From Novosphingobium sp. Chol11 (GTDB taxonomy: Bacteria > Pseudomonadota > Alphaproteobacteria > Sphingomonadales > Sphingomonadaceae), in NCBI RefSeq assembly GCF_900218065.1, contig NZ_OBMU01000001.1:1088919-1152918 (forward strand): a DNA stretch of 64,000 nt, read 5' to 3'. Both the position numbers and the translations under genes were made by a program. Positions within the stretch are counted from its first letter, which is position 1; each line of letters begins with the position of its first letter. Below are positions 6,013 through 14,312 of this stretch, one piece after another. The notes beneath the pieces are model-generated. The model made no database searches. It saw nothing but the letters and a program-made list of their open reading frames with translations, and had not been told where the DNA came from.

Positions 6013-7422
6013 TTGCCCTTCCACGAAATGTTTGAGCCGGATGGTTCGATACGGCCTTGCTATGCCGAGGTGCAGAATTGGGTGGAGCGGACAGGCATTG
6101 CGGGCCTCAACCGGCGACTGGATGAGGCGGAAGCGATTTTCAGGCGGATCGGGATCACTTTTGCGGTCTATGGCGAGGGTGGCGATCCGGAACGGCTGAT
6201 CCCGTTCGACCTGCTGCCGCGCATCTTCACCGCGCAGGAATGGCGGGTGCTGGACCGGGGCATCCGGCAGCGGGCGCGGGCGCTCAATGCTTTCCTGCAT
6301 GACGTCTATCATCGCGGCGAGATCGTGAAGGCCGGGATCATGCCCGCCGAGATCATCTACCAGAACAGCGCCTACCTTGCCGAAATGGCGAACTTCACGC
6401 CGCCGGGTAAGGTGTACAGCCATATCGTCGGGATCGATATCGTGCGCACCGGCCCTTCCCGGTTCGAGGTGCTGGAGGATAATTGCCGTACGCCGTCGGG
6501 CGTGTCCTACATGCTCGAAAATCGCGAGATCATGACGCGCATGTTCCCTGAGCTTTTTGCGCAGGGGCTGGTGGCGCCGGTCGATGATTATCCAGCCGAG
6601 TTGCTGAAGAGCCTGAAGGAAGTCGCGCCGCCAGCATGCAAGGGCGATCCTGTTGTCGTGCTGCTGACGCCCGGGTCGCTCAACAGCGCTTATTATGAGC
6701 ATAGCTTCCTTGCTGACCTGATGGGCATCGAGCTGGTGGAGCCCGCCGACCTGTTCGTCGATGAGGATCGGGTGTGGATGAAGACGACGCTTGGCCCCCG
6801 CCAAGTCGACGTCATTTACCGGCGGATCGACGACGAATATATCGATCCGCTGGTGTTCCGGCCTGACAGCCTGCTCGGCATTCCAGGCATCTTCAACGTG
6901 TATCGCAACGGCGGAGTGACGCTGGCATCGGCGCCGGGGGCAGGGATCGCGGACGACAAGGCGGTCTATATCTATGTGCCCGAAATGATCCGATTTTACC
7001 TGGGTGAACAGCCAATCCTGGACAATATACAGACATGGCAGTGCGGGAAGCCCGATGAATGCGCCTATGTGCTGGAGCATCTGCACGAACTGGTGGCAAA
7101 GGAGGTGCATGGGTCTGGCGGCTATGGGATGCTGATCGGGCCTAAATCCACCAGTGCGGAAATCGCGGCCTATGCTGATCGGATCAGGGCCAATCCGGGT
7201 GAGTTCATTGCGCAGCCGACGCTTGATCTGTCCACCGTGCCGACGCTTGGCCCCGCTTCCGTGGTCGGGCGGCATGCTGATTTCCGTCCCTATTGCCTGG
7301 TGGGCAAGCAGATCCGGTTGGTGCCCGGGGGGCTTACGCGCGTGGCGCTGACGGAAGGGTCGCTGGTGGTGAACTCCAGTCAGGGGGGCGGGGTGAAGGA
7401 TACATGGGTGTTGCAGGATTGA
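6013..7422 (+). CDS. Circularly permuted ATP-grasp protein (469 aa)
   Basis: Full-length member of the circularly permuted ATP-grasp type 2 family (formerly DUF404/DUF407). Visible hallmarks are ALNAFLHDVYHRGEIVKAGI, SHIVGIDIVRTGPSRFEVLE, DNCRTPSGVSYMLENR, RRIDDEYIDPL and VHGSGGYGMLIGP. ATP-grasp enzymes of this class are predicted to form amide bonds on a peptide or similar carrier using ATP. A TTG start is chosen because GGGAGGA lies 8 bases before it; the ATG at 6028 would be too far. First gene of an operon with an alpha-E protein, a transglutaminase and Anbu, a combination known from comparative genomics as a predicted peptide-modification system. Confidence 0.88.
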   Translation: MPFHEMFEPDGSIRPCYAEVQNWVERTGIAGLNRRLDEAEAIFRRIGITFAVYGEGGDPERLIPFDLLPRIFTAQEWRVLDRGIRQRARALNAFLHDVYHRGEIVKAGIMPAEIIYQNSAYLAEMANFTPPGKVYSHIVGIDIVRTGPSRFEVLEDNCRTPSGVSYMLENREIMTRMFPELFAQGLVAPVDDYPAELLKSLKEVAPPACKGDPVVVLLTPGSLNSAYYEHSFLADLMGIELVEPADLFVDEDRVWMKTTLGPRQVDVIYRRIDDEYIDPLVFRPDSLLGIPGIFNVYRNGGVTLASAPGAGIADDKAVYIYVPEMIRFYLGEQPILDNIQTWQCGKPDECAYVLEHLHELVAKEVHGSGGYGMLIGPKSTSAEIAAYADRIRANPGEFIAQPTLDLSTVPTLGPASVVGRHADFRPYCLVGKQIRLVPGGLTRVALTEGSLVVNSSQGGGVKDTWVLQD

Positions 7423-7451
7423 TGGAGGTTGCCAGCGCCTTTCGCAGTCAT

Positions 7452-7532
7452 CGTCATCCCAGCGGAAGCTGGGATCTCGTGAGGCTATGCAGCGCGCTCT
7501 CGCCTGAGATCCCAGCTTTCGCTGGGATGACG
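7452..7532. repeat. REP-like palindrome between operon genes
   Basis: Two arms, 7452-7478 and 7506-7532, match as inverted repeats at 26 of 27 bases (arm core CATCCCAGC GGAA GCTGGGATC); each arm can also fold alone. Related copies occur at 58697-58776 and 62821-62848. Dispersed palindromes of this type lie between genes and can stabilise mRNA or attenuate transcription inside an operon. Confidence 0.75.
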
Positions 7533-7570
7533 GCGAGGGATGGCATCGCGCGGCGGGGGAGGTCGCGCCC

Positions 7571-8503
7571 ATGCTGAGCCGCACAGCTGAAAATCTCTAC
7601 TGGATGGCGCGCTACATGGAGCGGGCCGAGGCTACGGCGCGGCTGTTGACCATGGGGCAGCGCATGGCGATCCTGCCCGGGGCGCACCACAGGGACGAGT
7701 GGCGCTCGGTGGTGCGGGCGACGGGGGTCGAGGGCCAGTTCCCTGAAGGCGTTCAGGTGACGGAGAGCGATGCGGTCGCCTATCTGATGCTGGACCTCAA
7801 CAATTCCAGTTCGATCCGGTCCTGCCTGCTGCGGGCGCGGGCCAATGCGAAATCGGCGCGCACCATGCTGACCCAGGATATGTGGGAGGCGCTGAACGAA
7901 GGGTGGCGCAAGCTCGACAGCTATGATGTGGGTGAGGCGCGCCAGCAGCTGCCCGCGCTGATCGACTGGGTTAAGACCCGGGTCATGACTTTCCGGGGCG
8001 CGGCCCATTCAGGGCAGTTGCGCAATGAAGGGCATGATTTCCTGCGGGCGGGGTCAGCGCTGGAACGGGCGCAGATGACCCTGCGGCTGCTGGACGTCAA
8101 ATATTATGTGCTGCTGCCGGAAACCGAAGTGATCGGCGGCAATCGCGACCATTATCAATGGACGTCAGTGCTCTATGCCTTGTCCGGCGCGCGGGCCTAT
8201 CACCATGTTTATGGGGGCACCTATACGCCTTGGCAGATCACCGATTTCCTGATGCTGAACCGCCTTTTCCCGCGCAGCGTCGCCTATTGCTACGACCAGC
8301 TTGCCTATCGGCTCAACCGGCTCGCGGGCTGGCACAATGGGCGGGGCACGTGTCACGAGACGGTGCGACAGATGGTGGATCATCTGGAGCAGCTGGACAG
8401 TGGAGAGATTTTCCGCGTCGGCCTGCACGAGACGGTGCAGGGCGGGTTGAAGATGACCAATCAACTGGGCGCGGAGATCGCCCAGACCTATCATTTCGGA
8501 TGA
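7571..8503 (+). CDS. Alpha-E domain protein (DUF403 family)
   Basis: Starts with the family signature MLSRTAENLYWMARYMERAE and continues with helical repeats typical of the alpha-E fold (NARSAR-like stretch NAKSARTMLTQDMWEALN, then LERAQMTLRLLDVKYY). The family is all-helical, of unknown biochemical role, and almost always encoded with circularly permuted ATP-grasp and transglutaminase genes, as here. It is predicted to assist the ATP-grasp ligase or act as its scaffold. Length (310 aa) is normal. A REP-like palindrome separates it from the ATP-grasp gene; the next gene starts 17 bases after its stop. Confidence 0.9.
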   Translation: MLSRTAENLYWMARYMERAEATARLLTMGQRMAILPGAHHRDEWRSVVRATGVEGQFPEGVQVTESDAVAYLMLDLNNSSSIRSCLLRARANAKSARTMLTQDMWEALNEGWRKLDSYDVGEARQQLPALIDWVKTRVMTFRGAAHSGQLRNEGHDFLRAGSALERAQMTLRLLDVKYYVLLPETEVIGGNRDHYQWTSVLYALSGARAYHHVYGGTYTPWQITDFLMLNRLFPRSVAYCYDQLAYRLNRLAGWHNGRGTCHETVRQMVDHLEQLDSGEIFRVGLHETVQGGLKMTNQLGAEIAQTYHFG

Positions 8504-8519
8504 AGGAGCGCCGCACACC

Positions 8520-9392
8520 GTGAAATTGCTGGTGCGTCACCAGACGACTTATCGTTACGCCGCGGCGGCAGGCCGTGTGGCAATGCGCCTGAAGCTGATG
8601 CCGATCGATACGGCGTCGCAGAAGGTGCTGGAGTGGCGGGTCAGTGTGAATGGCGAGCCGATCGAAGCCTTTCGTCCCAACAGTTTCGGCGAGATGGAGG
8701 CGGTCTGGATCCGCCACGACCGGCTGGACGATGCCTCGATCGTCGCGGAGGGCCTGGCCGAAACGGTGGATACCAGTGGCGTAATGGGCAATGTCAGCTG
8801 TGGCGTGCCGCCTGCCTTTTTCCTGCGGGAGACGCCGCTAACCCGCGCGTCCGAAGCGATCCGCGCGATGGCGCTTTCATTGCCCGATGCGGATGGGCCG
8901 CTGGCGCGGCTGCATGCGTTGTCGGCGGCGGTCAGCGATGCCGTGGCTTATCGCAGCGGCGTTACATCGTCGGCGACCACAGCGGCGGAGGCCTTTGCGC
9001 TAGGGGCCGGGGTGTGTCAGGATCATGCGCAGATATTCATCGCTGCGGCGCGGATTTTGGGGATTCCCGCGCGCTACGTCACGGGATATCTGCTGGCGGA
9101 GGGCGGTGTCGCCTTGCATGAAACACATGCCTGGGTGGAAGCTTTGGTGCCGGACCTGGGCTGGGTCGGCTTCGATCCCTCCAACCGGGTCTGCGTTACG
9201 GAACGCTATTTGCGGCTGGCATCTGGGCTGGATGCCAATGCGGCGGCGCCCATCCGGGGATCGGTGACGGCGGCGGGCGAGATGTGGATTGACGCGGACG
9301 TTCGGATCGCGCAGGCGGAGGAAGGGGTGGAAGAAAGGCAGTTGCAACGCCAGCAACAACAAAGCCTTCAGACCGCCATCCCGCAGGGTTGA
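8520..9392 (+). CDS. Transglutaminase-like cysteine protease family protein
   Basis: The bacterial transglutaminase N-terminal beta domain (residues 1-90, starting MKLLVRHQTTYRYAAA) is followed by the papain-like core: catalytic Cys in GAGVCQDHAQ, His in LHETHAWVEAL and Asp in GWVGFDPSN. Members can cleave or transfer peptide amides. The GTG start has AAGGAG 11 bases upstream. The last 20 residues are Gln-rich (QLQRQQQQSLQ), unusual and potentially a self-substrate. Third gene of the ATP-grasp/alpha-E/transglutaminase/Anbu operon; probably cytoplasmic as no signal peptide is seen. Confidence 0.9.
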   Translation: MKLLVRHQTTYRYAAAAGRVAMRLKLMPIDTASQKVLEWRVSVNGEPIEAFRPNSFGEMEAVWIRHDRLDDASIVAEGLAETVDTSGVMGNVSCGVPPAFFLRETPLTRASEAIRAMALSLPDADGPLARLHALSAAVSDAVAYRSGVTSSATTAAEAFALGAGVCQDHAQIFIAAARILGIPARYVTGYLLAEGGVALHETHAWVEALVPDLGWVGFDPSNRVCVTERYLRLASGLDANAAAPIRGSVTAAGEMWIDADVRIAQAEEGVEERQLQRQQQQSLQTAIPQG

Positions 9393-9416
9393 ACGAATAT
9401 AGGAGCCCGGTGGGCG

Positions 9417-10154
9417 ATGACCTATTGTGTGGCGGTGCGCGTGGACCAGGGTCTGGTCATGCTGTCGGACACTCGCACCAATGCGGGCATGGATAATATC
9501 GCCCGCTTCCGGAAAAGCTTTACCTACAGTGTGCCTGGCGAGCGAGCGATCGTCCTCATGTGCTCGGGCAACCTGTCGATCACGCAAGGCGTCAAGACGA
9601 TGCTGGGTCAAGCGATCAAGGAGGCACAGCTTGATCCCGATGTCGAAAGCATCCTCAATTGCGCGACCATGCACAGGGCGGCGCAGTTGGTCGGCGATGC
9701 GATGTGCGAGATGCAGCAGCATTATCGCAGCACGATAGAGATGCAGGGATCGGGCGCGGACGCTTCCATCCTGCTCGCGGGGCAGCGGCGTGGGGGCAAG
9801 CCGCGCCTTTACCTCATATATTCGGCGGGCAATTTCATCGAGGCGACTGAGGACACGCCGTTCTTCCAGATTGGCGAGCATAAATATGGCAAGCCGATCC
9901 TGGACCGCATCATCAAACGGGAGACGACGCTGGAGGATGCGACGAAGGCGGTGCTGGTGTCGATGGATTCGACGCTTCGGTCGAACCTGTCCGTCGGCAT
10001 GCCGCTGGACCTGACAGTGATCGAGCGGGACCAGTTCGACTTTCGTGTGAAGACACGCATCGAAGCCGATAATGAGGAGTTCCAGCTGCTTTCGCACAGC
10101 TGGTCGGCGGCGCTGCGCAAGGGGTTTGAGGACCTGCCCAACGTCATGGATTGA
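9417..10154 (+). CDS. Anbu, proteasome-type peptidase
   Basis: The N-terminus MTYCVAVRVDQGLVMLSDTR is that of the Ntn-hydrolase superfamily: removal of Met would expose Thr1, with Asp17 and Lys32 (mature numbering) in the places of the catalytic proteasome residues. Length 245 aa fits Anbu (ancestral beta subunit, COG3484), which forms ring- or helix-like assemblies related to HslV and the 20S beta subunit. No ATPase partner is encoded nearby. It closes the four-gene operon, 24 bases after the transglutaminase. Its substrate is unknown; by context it may process the product of the ATP-grasp ligase. Confidence 0.9.
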   Translation: MTYCVAVRVDQGLVMLSDTRTNAGMDNIARFRKSFTYSVPGERAIVLMCSGNLSITQGVKTMLGQAIKEAQLDPDVESILNCATMHRAAQLVGDAMCEMQQHYRSTIEMQGSGADASILLAGQRRGGKPRLYLIYSAGNFIEATEDTPFFQIGEHKYGKPILDRIIKRETTLEDATKAVLVSMDSTLRSNLSVGMPLDLTVIERDQFDFRVKTRIEADNEEFQLLSHSWSAALRKGFEDLPNVMD

Positions 10155-10283
10155 CTCGCGTGGCAACGCGGAAGCCGGAAATCGGCAACAATCGAGTGAT
10201 TTCCGATGATCGGGAGGGTTGCGCGCGGGACGCTGCTGCCTATGTCATCGCGGCACACGAATCCATGAGCTGGGGACCTTTAG

Positions 10284-11246
10284 ATGACCGCAACGCATTC
10301 CACTCGCATGCTGATCCTGGGCTCTGGCCCGGCCGGGCTTTCGGCCGCCATTTACGGCGCGCGGGCGGGTATGGCGCCGATCGTGGTGCAGGGCATGCAG
10401 CCGGGTGGGCAGCTGACCATCACCACGGACGTGGAAAATTATCCGGGCTTCCGTGACGTGATCCAGGGTCCCTGGCTGATGGAGCAGATGCAAGCGCAGG
10501 CAGAGCATGTCGGCGCGCAGATGATGTATGATCAGATCATCGATGTCGACCTTTCGGAGCGACCCTTTCGCCTGACGGGCGACAGCGGCACGCGCTACTT
10601 CGCGGACACGCTGGTGATCGCGACGGGCGCGCAGGCCAAGTGGCTGGGCACTGAAGGCGAACAGCAGTTGCAGGGCAAGGGCGTGTCGGCCTGCGCTACG
10701 TGCGACGGTTTTTTCTATCGCGGCAAGAAGGTGGTGGTGATCGGCGGCGGGAATACGGCCGTCGAGGAGGCGCTGTACCTCACCAACCACAGCCATGACG
10801 TCACGCTGATCCACCGCCGCGATTCGCTGCGGGCTGAGAAGATCTTGCAGCAGCGGCTGTTTGCGCATCCGAATATCAAGGTGCTTTGGAACCAGAAGAT
10901 CGAGCGGTTCGTGGGCGGCGGCAATCCGGAAGGGCTGGTTGGCGTCGATCTGGTCGATACGGTGACGGGCAAGGCTTCGCATATCGAAACGGACGGCGCG
11001 TTCGTCGCGATCGGCCACCAGCCGGCGACGGAACTCTTCGCGGGCAAGCTGCCGATGGACGACGGCTATCTGGTCGTGGAGCCGGGCACGACGCGCACGT
11101 CCATTCCTGGCGTTTTTGCGGCTGGCGACGTCAGCGACAAGATTTATCGGCAGGCGGTGACGGCTGCTGGCATGGGCTGCATGGCGGCGCTGGACGTCGA
11201 GAAGTTTCTGGCAGAGGCCGACTTCGAGGCGATGGCAGCGGAGTAG
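10284..11246 (+). CDS. trxB: Thioredoxin-disulfide reductase
   Basis: A 320-aa low-molecular-weight TrxR. FAD-binding GSGPAGLSAAIYGARAG near the N-terminus, redox pair Cys137-Ala-Thr-Cys140 (CATCDGFFY), NADPH-binding VVVIGGGNTAVEEALYL, and the C-terminal FAD motif GVFAAGDVSDKIYRQA. It reduces thioredoxin with NADPH in the cytoplasm. It is separated from anbu by 129 bases and followed by a repeat-containing intergenic region, so it is probably transcribed alone. Confidence 0.97.
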   Translation: MTATHSTRMLILGSGPAGLSAAIYGARAGMAPIVVQGMQPGGQLTITTDVENYPGFRDVIQGPWLMEQMQAQAEHVGAQMMYDQIIDVDLSERPFRLTGDSGTRYFADTLVIATGAQAKWLGTEGEQQLQGKGVSACATCDGFFYRGKKVVVIGGGNTAVEEALYLTNHSHDVTLIHRRDSLRAEKILQQRLFAHPNIKVLWNQKIERFVGGGNPEGLVGVDLVDTVTGKASHIETDGAFVAIGHQPATELFAGKLPMDDGYLVVEPGTTRTSIPGVFAAGDVSDKIYRQAVTAAGMGCMAALDVEKFLAEADFEAMAAE

Positions 11247-11307
11247 GGCGATGGGCGGGCGCGCATTGCGCGCCTCGTCTGCTTGAGACCCAGCTATCTA
11301 CGGTAGG

Positions 11308-11385
11308 CCCTTTGCTTGTCGAAGGGCTTTCCTTGCTCGTCGAAGAAAGGGAAGGGCTTCGACAGGCTGAGCCCGAACGGACCTG
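11308..11385. repeat. Dispersed repeat, TCGAAGGGCTTCGACAGGCT type
   Basis: A downstream segment with the well-known motif GGCTTCGACAGGCTGAGCCC followed by GAACGG, plus an imperfect inverted copy (TTGTCGAAGGGCTTT) about 30 bases upstream. Intergenic elements of this type recur many times in sphingomonad and other proteobacterial genomes. It lies between the convergent ends of trxB and the acyl carrier protein gene, where it may serve as a transcription barrier. Confidence 0.6.
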
Positions 11386-11407
11386 TTGGTACTGAGGGGA
11401 GGACTGT

Positions 11408-11698
11408 TCAGGCCTCTGTCTTCGCCTGCGCAAAAGCGACCAGTGTCCCGAAGGTCTCGAAGGTTTCGCCGTCGATGTCGTCATCCTCGATCAGGATGTC
11501 GAAACGGTCTTCCATTTCCGTAAGCAGGCTGGCGACGGCCATCGAGTCCAGTTCCGGCAGCGCGCCGAATAGCGGCGTGTCGGCGTCGAACGCGTCGACC
11601 CGTTCCTGAGAAAGTCCCAGCACATCGCGCAGAAGATCGCGCATCGGCTTCGTCATGTCGCTTGTCCGGTCGACCGGCATAGAGGTTTCCGCCCGCAT
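11408..11698 (-). CDS. Acyl carrier protein, XrtA-locus associated
   Basis: An ACP-like protein of about 96 aa with the phosphopantetheine attachment site ELDSMAVASLLTEMEDRF (Ser after Asp) and the acidic tail DDDIDGETFETFGTLV typical of helices II-III. The start is uncertain: ATGs at 11698, 11680 and 11656 are all in frame and none has a strong ribosome binding site. It follows the GNAT-like gene by 29 bases on the same strand and is divergent from an acyl-CoA ligase and PLP decarboxylase; together they look like a pathway activating and transferring an acyl or aminoacyl group. Confidence 0.8.
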   Translation of the reverse strand: MRAETSMPVDRTSDMTKPMRDLLRDVLGLSQERVDAFDADTPLFGALPELDSMAVASLLTEMEDRFDILIEDDDIDGETFETFGTLVAFAQAKTEA

Positions 11699-11727
11699 GA
11701 TGGGGCGTCTACCTAGTCGTTCCGCTC

Positions 11728-12729
11728 CTAGCCCACAAGGGCGGAAATGGCTGTGCGGGCGGCGGGAAACCAGGTGGAGGCAAAACGCGGATTGAAGAAG
11801 TCGAGTCGATAGAGCGTCTGGCGCTCCTCCATCCACTCCGTCTTGTAGGCATTGTCGCCGGTCCCATAGTCGATATGGCTGACCTTGTCGGCATCTATGG
11901 CGTGAGCGAACATGGCATGGCTGAGCAGCGTACCTGGGGACGCGCCATCGAAGGCCCTGTCGTGCGCGAGCTTGTGGATCAGGGCCGTGCCGTTTTCCAC
12001 GGTCCAGAACTGCGTCGCCACGGGCTGACCCTTGAGGCGCGCGAAGCCGAGCCGCAACGTACCGGCGTCGGCCTCCCGCTCCGCCAAGGCGCGCAGGAAG
12101 GAAAGGCCGGGTTCAGGCTGTTTCCAGCTGCTCGCATGGACCGCCACATAATCCTGCCACAGCGCGTCGGTGACGTCATGGCGGATTTCAAAGGTGAAGC
12201 GGTTGGAGCGGGCCTTCCGATGGACCTGATTGCGCAAGCGGCTGGGGCGGTCGGCCCAGTAGGCCGCGAAGTCGCGGCCGTTGAGGTTTAGGACGTGGCG
12301 CCCGCCCATCGGACGACGCACGCCGAACCATCCGCTGCGGCGGAAGGCATCGAGCAGCAGGTCGGCGCTGTCCGCGACGGGATAGAGGTCGATATGGCGG
12401 CCCGTCTTGAACAAAATGGCGGCGAGAACCTCCACCAAACGCCGCTGTGTTTGCGGGTCGGGATCGCCGAGATAGACCGGTGCCCAGGCGAAACTGTACC
12501 AGTTGGCGAGCGCGCTCTGGCGATCGTTTGAGGGCGACAGCAGGAACAGCCAGGCTTCGTTCGAGCCTTCCTGCGCCTGGAGAATGCGGAGGGGGTTGCT
12601 TGCAAGACAATGATGGTGGAGCGATTCGAACCAATCGATGCGGTCGAAGAGGGAAAGGGCGCGATCCATGCGGCCCGCCAACGCCAGCCGGGCTTCGGCG
12701 ATCGTGCTATATTCCCTTGTGACCAGCAA
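11728..12729 (-). CDS. GNAT/FemAB-like acyltransferase, XrtA-locus associated
   Basis: The C-terminal half has the FemAB/GNAT-type fold pattern: SRLRNQVHRKARSNRF, AGTLRLGFARLKGQPVATQF, ALIHKLAHDRAFDGASPGTL and HIDYGTGDNAYKTEWM. Such proteins transfer acyl or aminoacyl groups; here the donor may be the adjacent acyl carrier protein. A TTG at 12729 is chosen because GGGGAG sits 7 bases before it; the frame is open further but lacks any other ribosome binding site and would run into the divergent ligase gene. Predicted 333 aa, cytoplasmic. Confidence 0.75.
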   Translation of the reverse strand: MLVTREYSTIAEARLALAGRMDRALSLFDRIDWFESLHHHCLASNPLRILQAQEGSNEAWLFLLSPSNDRQSALANWYSFAWAPVYLGDPDPQTQRRLVEVLAAILFKTGRHIDLYPVADSADLLLDAFRRSGWFGVRRPMGGRHVLNLNGRDFAAYWADRPSRLRNQVHRKARSNRFTFEIRHDVTDALWQDYVAVHASSWKQPEPGLSFLRALAEREADAGTLRLGFARLKGQPVATQFWTVENGTALIHKLAHDRAFDGASPGTLLSHAMFAHAIDADKVSHIDYGTGDNAYKTEWMEERQTLYRLDFFNPRFASTWFPAARTAISALVG

Positions 12730-12779
12730 ATCATTATCTCCCCGGCACCGTCCCCACACCATAGGTGAAAAGTCTGGAA

Positions 12780-14312
12780 ATGGAGTTAAGCAGCGCCACC
12801 CTGATCGATGGCGAGGAAGTTCGCCCGATTGACCACTTGCTGCTGCGTGGCGATCCGGCGCGCCCGGCGCTGGATGGCCGGTCGGGATCACAGAATTTCG
12901 CTGAACTGGAAGAGACGCTTGGCCGTCTGGCTGCATGGCTGGCGGGGTTCGGGCTTGAGAAAGGCGCGCGGGTCGCCAGCTGGATTGCGAAAGGACCGGT
13001 TGCTGCGCTGATGCCGCTTGCCGCGCCGCGTGCGGGGCTGGTTCATGTGCCGGTCAACCCACTGCTGAAACATGGGCAGGTGGCGCATATTCTGGCCGAC
13101 AGCGGCGCGCGGTTGCTGATTGGCTCGCCGGCGCGGCTGGATACCCTGGAGCCGGACGACCTGCCGGGTGACTGCCGCCTGTTGCGGGAGGAGGATGCAG
13201 CCGCGGCCATGAGTGGCGGGGATGGACTGCCGCCCTCTGAAGCAGGCCCGGATGATCTGGCGGCGATCCTCTACACAAGCGGATCGACCGGACGGCCCAA
13301 GGGAGTGATGCTGAGCCACGCCAATTTGTGGCTCGGGGCGGTGAGCGTGGCCAGCTATCTTGGGCTTGGCGCGCAGGACCGGACGCTGTGCGTGCTGCCC
13401 TTCAGTTTCGACTATGGGCAGAATCAGCTGTTTTCGACCTGGTATGCGGGCGGCTGTGTCTATCCGCTCGACTATCTGACGGCGCGTGACGTCATGAAGT
13501 CGGTAGACAAGCGCGACATTACGACGCTGGCCGGGGTGCCGCCGCTTTGGGTTCAGCTGACGGAGCTTGAATGGAAGCCGGAAGTGGCGGGAAAGCTCAA
13601 GCGCCTGACGAACAGCGGAGGAGCGTTGACGCGGCCGCTGGTTGCGAAGCTGCGCAGCCTTTTTCCGCAGGCGGACCTCTATCCGATGTACGGCCTGACG
13701 GAGGCGTTTCGCTCCACCTACCTGCCGCCTGCGCTGGTGGACAGCCATCCGGATTCGATGGGGTCGGCGATCCCGTATGCGGAGATTTTGGTCGTGCGGC
13801 CGGATGGCAGCCTGACCGATGACGATGAAGCGGGGGAACTGGTTCATTGCGGGCCGCTCGTGGCGCAGGGCTATTGGCGGGATGAGGCACGTACGGCGGA
13901 GCGGTTCAAGCTTGCGCCGCCGTCCTCTCGCTATGGCGGCATCGCGGTCTGGTCCGGTGACACCGTGCGGCGCGATGAGCAGGGGCTGCTCTACTTCGTC
14001 GGCCGCGATGACGCGATGATCAAGTCTTCGGGCAATCGCATCAGTCCGACGGAGATCGAGGAGGCTGCCGTAGCCGTGCCGGGCGTAGCGGAAGCGGTCG
14101 CGCTGGGGATCAAGGATGAACGGTTGGGGCAGGCGGTGCTGCTGCTTATCCGATCAGTCGAGGCAGAGGCCGAGGCTTTGGTGGAGACAAGGTTGAAGAC
14201 CGAACTGCCCAATTTCATGCAGCCACGGACGATTATCAGGCTGGCGGAATTTCCACGCACGCCCAATGGCAAGATCGACCGTATAGCTCTTGCCAAGGAA
14301 TTTGATCGATGA
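12780..14312 (+). CDS. Acyl-CoA ligase (AMP-forming), exosortase A system-associated
   Basis: An adenylate-forming enzyme of 510 aa. ATP-binding P-loop ILYTSGSTGRPKGVMLSHAN, A5 motif YPMYGLTEAF, SGDTVRRDEQGLLYFVGRDD and the C-terminal lysine motif PRTPNGKIDR. The family TIGR03098 type sits in XrtA loci next to a PLP decarboxylase, as here. It should activate a carboxylic acid as an acyl-AMP for loading onto CoA or the neighbouring ACP. ATG 12780 or GTG 12765 may be the start; only about 50 bases separate it from the divergent GNAT gene. It overlaps the next gene by 4 bases (ATGA). Confidence 0.92.
   Translation: MELSSATLIDGEEVRPIDHLLLRGDPARPALDGRSGSQNFAELEETLGRLAAWLAGFGLEKGARVASWIAKGPVAALMPLAAPRAGLVHVPVNPLLKHGQVAHILADSGARLLIGSPARLDTLEPDDLPGDCRLLREEDAAAAMSGGDGLPPSEAGPDDLAAILYTSGSTGRPKGVMLSHANLWLGAVSVASYLGLGAQDRTLCVLPFSFDYGQNQLFSTWYAGGCVYPLDYLTARDVMKSVDKRDITTLAGVPPLWVQLTELEWKPEVAGKLKRLTNSGGALTRPLVAKLRSLFPQADLYPMYGLTEAFRSTYLPPALVDSHPDSMGSAIPYAEILVVRPDGSLTDDDEAGELVHCGPLVAQGYWRDEARTAERFKLAPPSSRYGGIAVWSGDTVRRDEQGLLYFVGRDDAMIKSSGNRISPTEIEEAAVAVPGVAEAVALGIKDERLGQAVLLLIRSVEAEAEALVETRLKTELPNFMQPRTIIRLAEFPRTPNGKIDRIALAKEFDR

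Noticed and set aside
5842..7584. Minus-strand open frame of 580 codons opposite the ATP-grasp gene
   Set aside because: Arg/His/Pro-rich translation without a family pattern, exactly antisense to a well-supported gene; typical shadow in high-GC DNA.
9325..9392. CAG-type repeat as a possible slippage tract
   Set aside because: Only a few imperfect CAA/CAG codons; kept as a protein feature instead.
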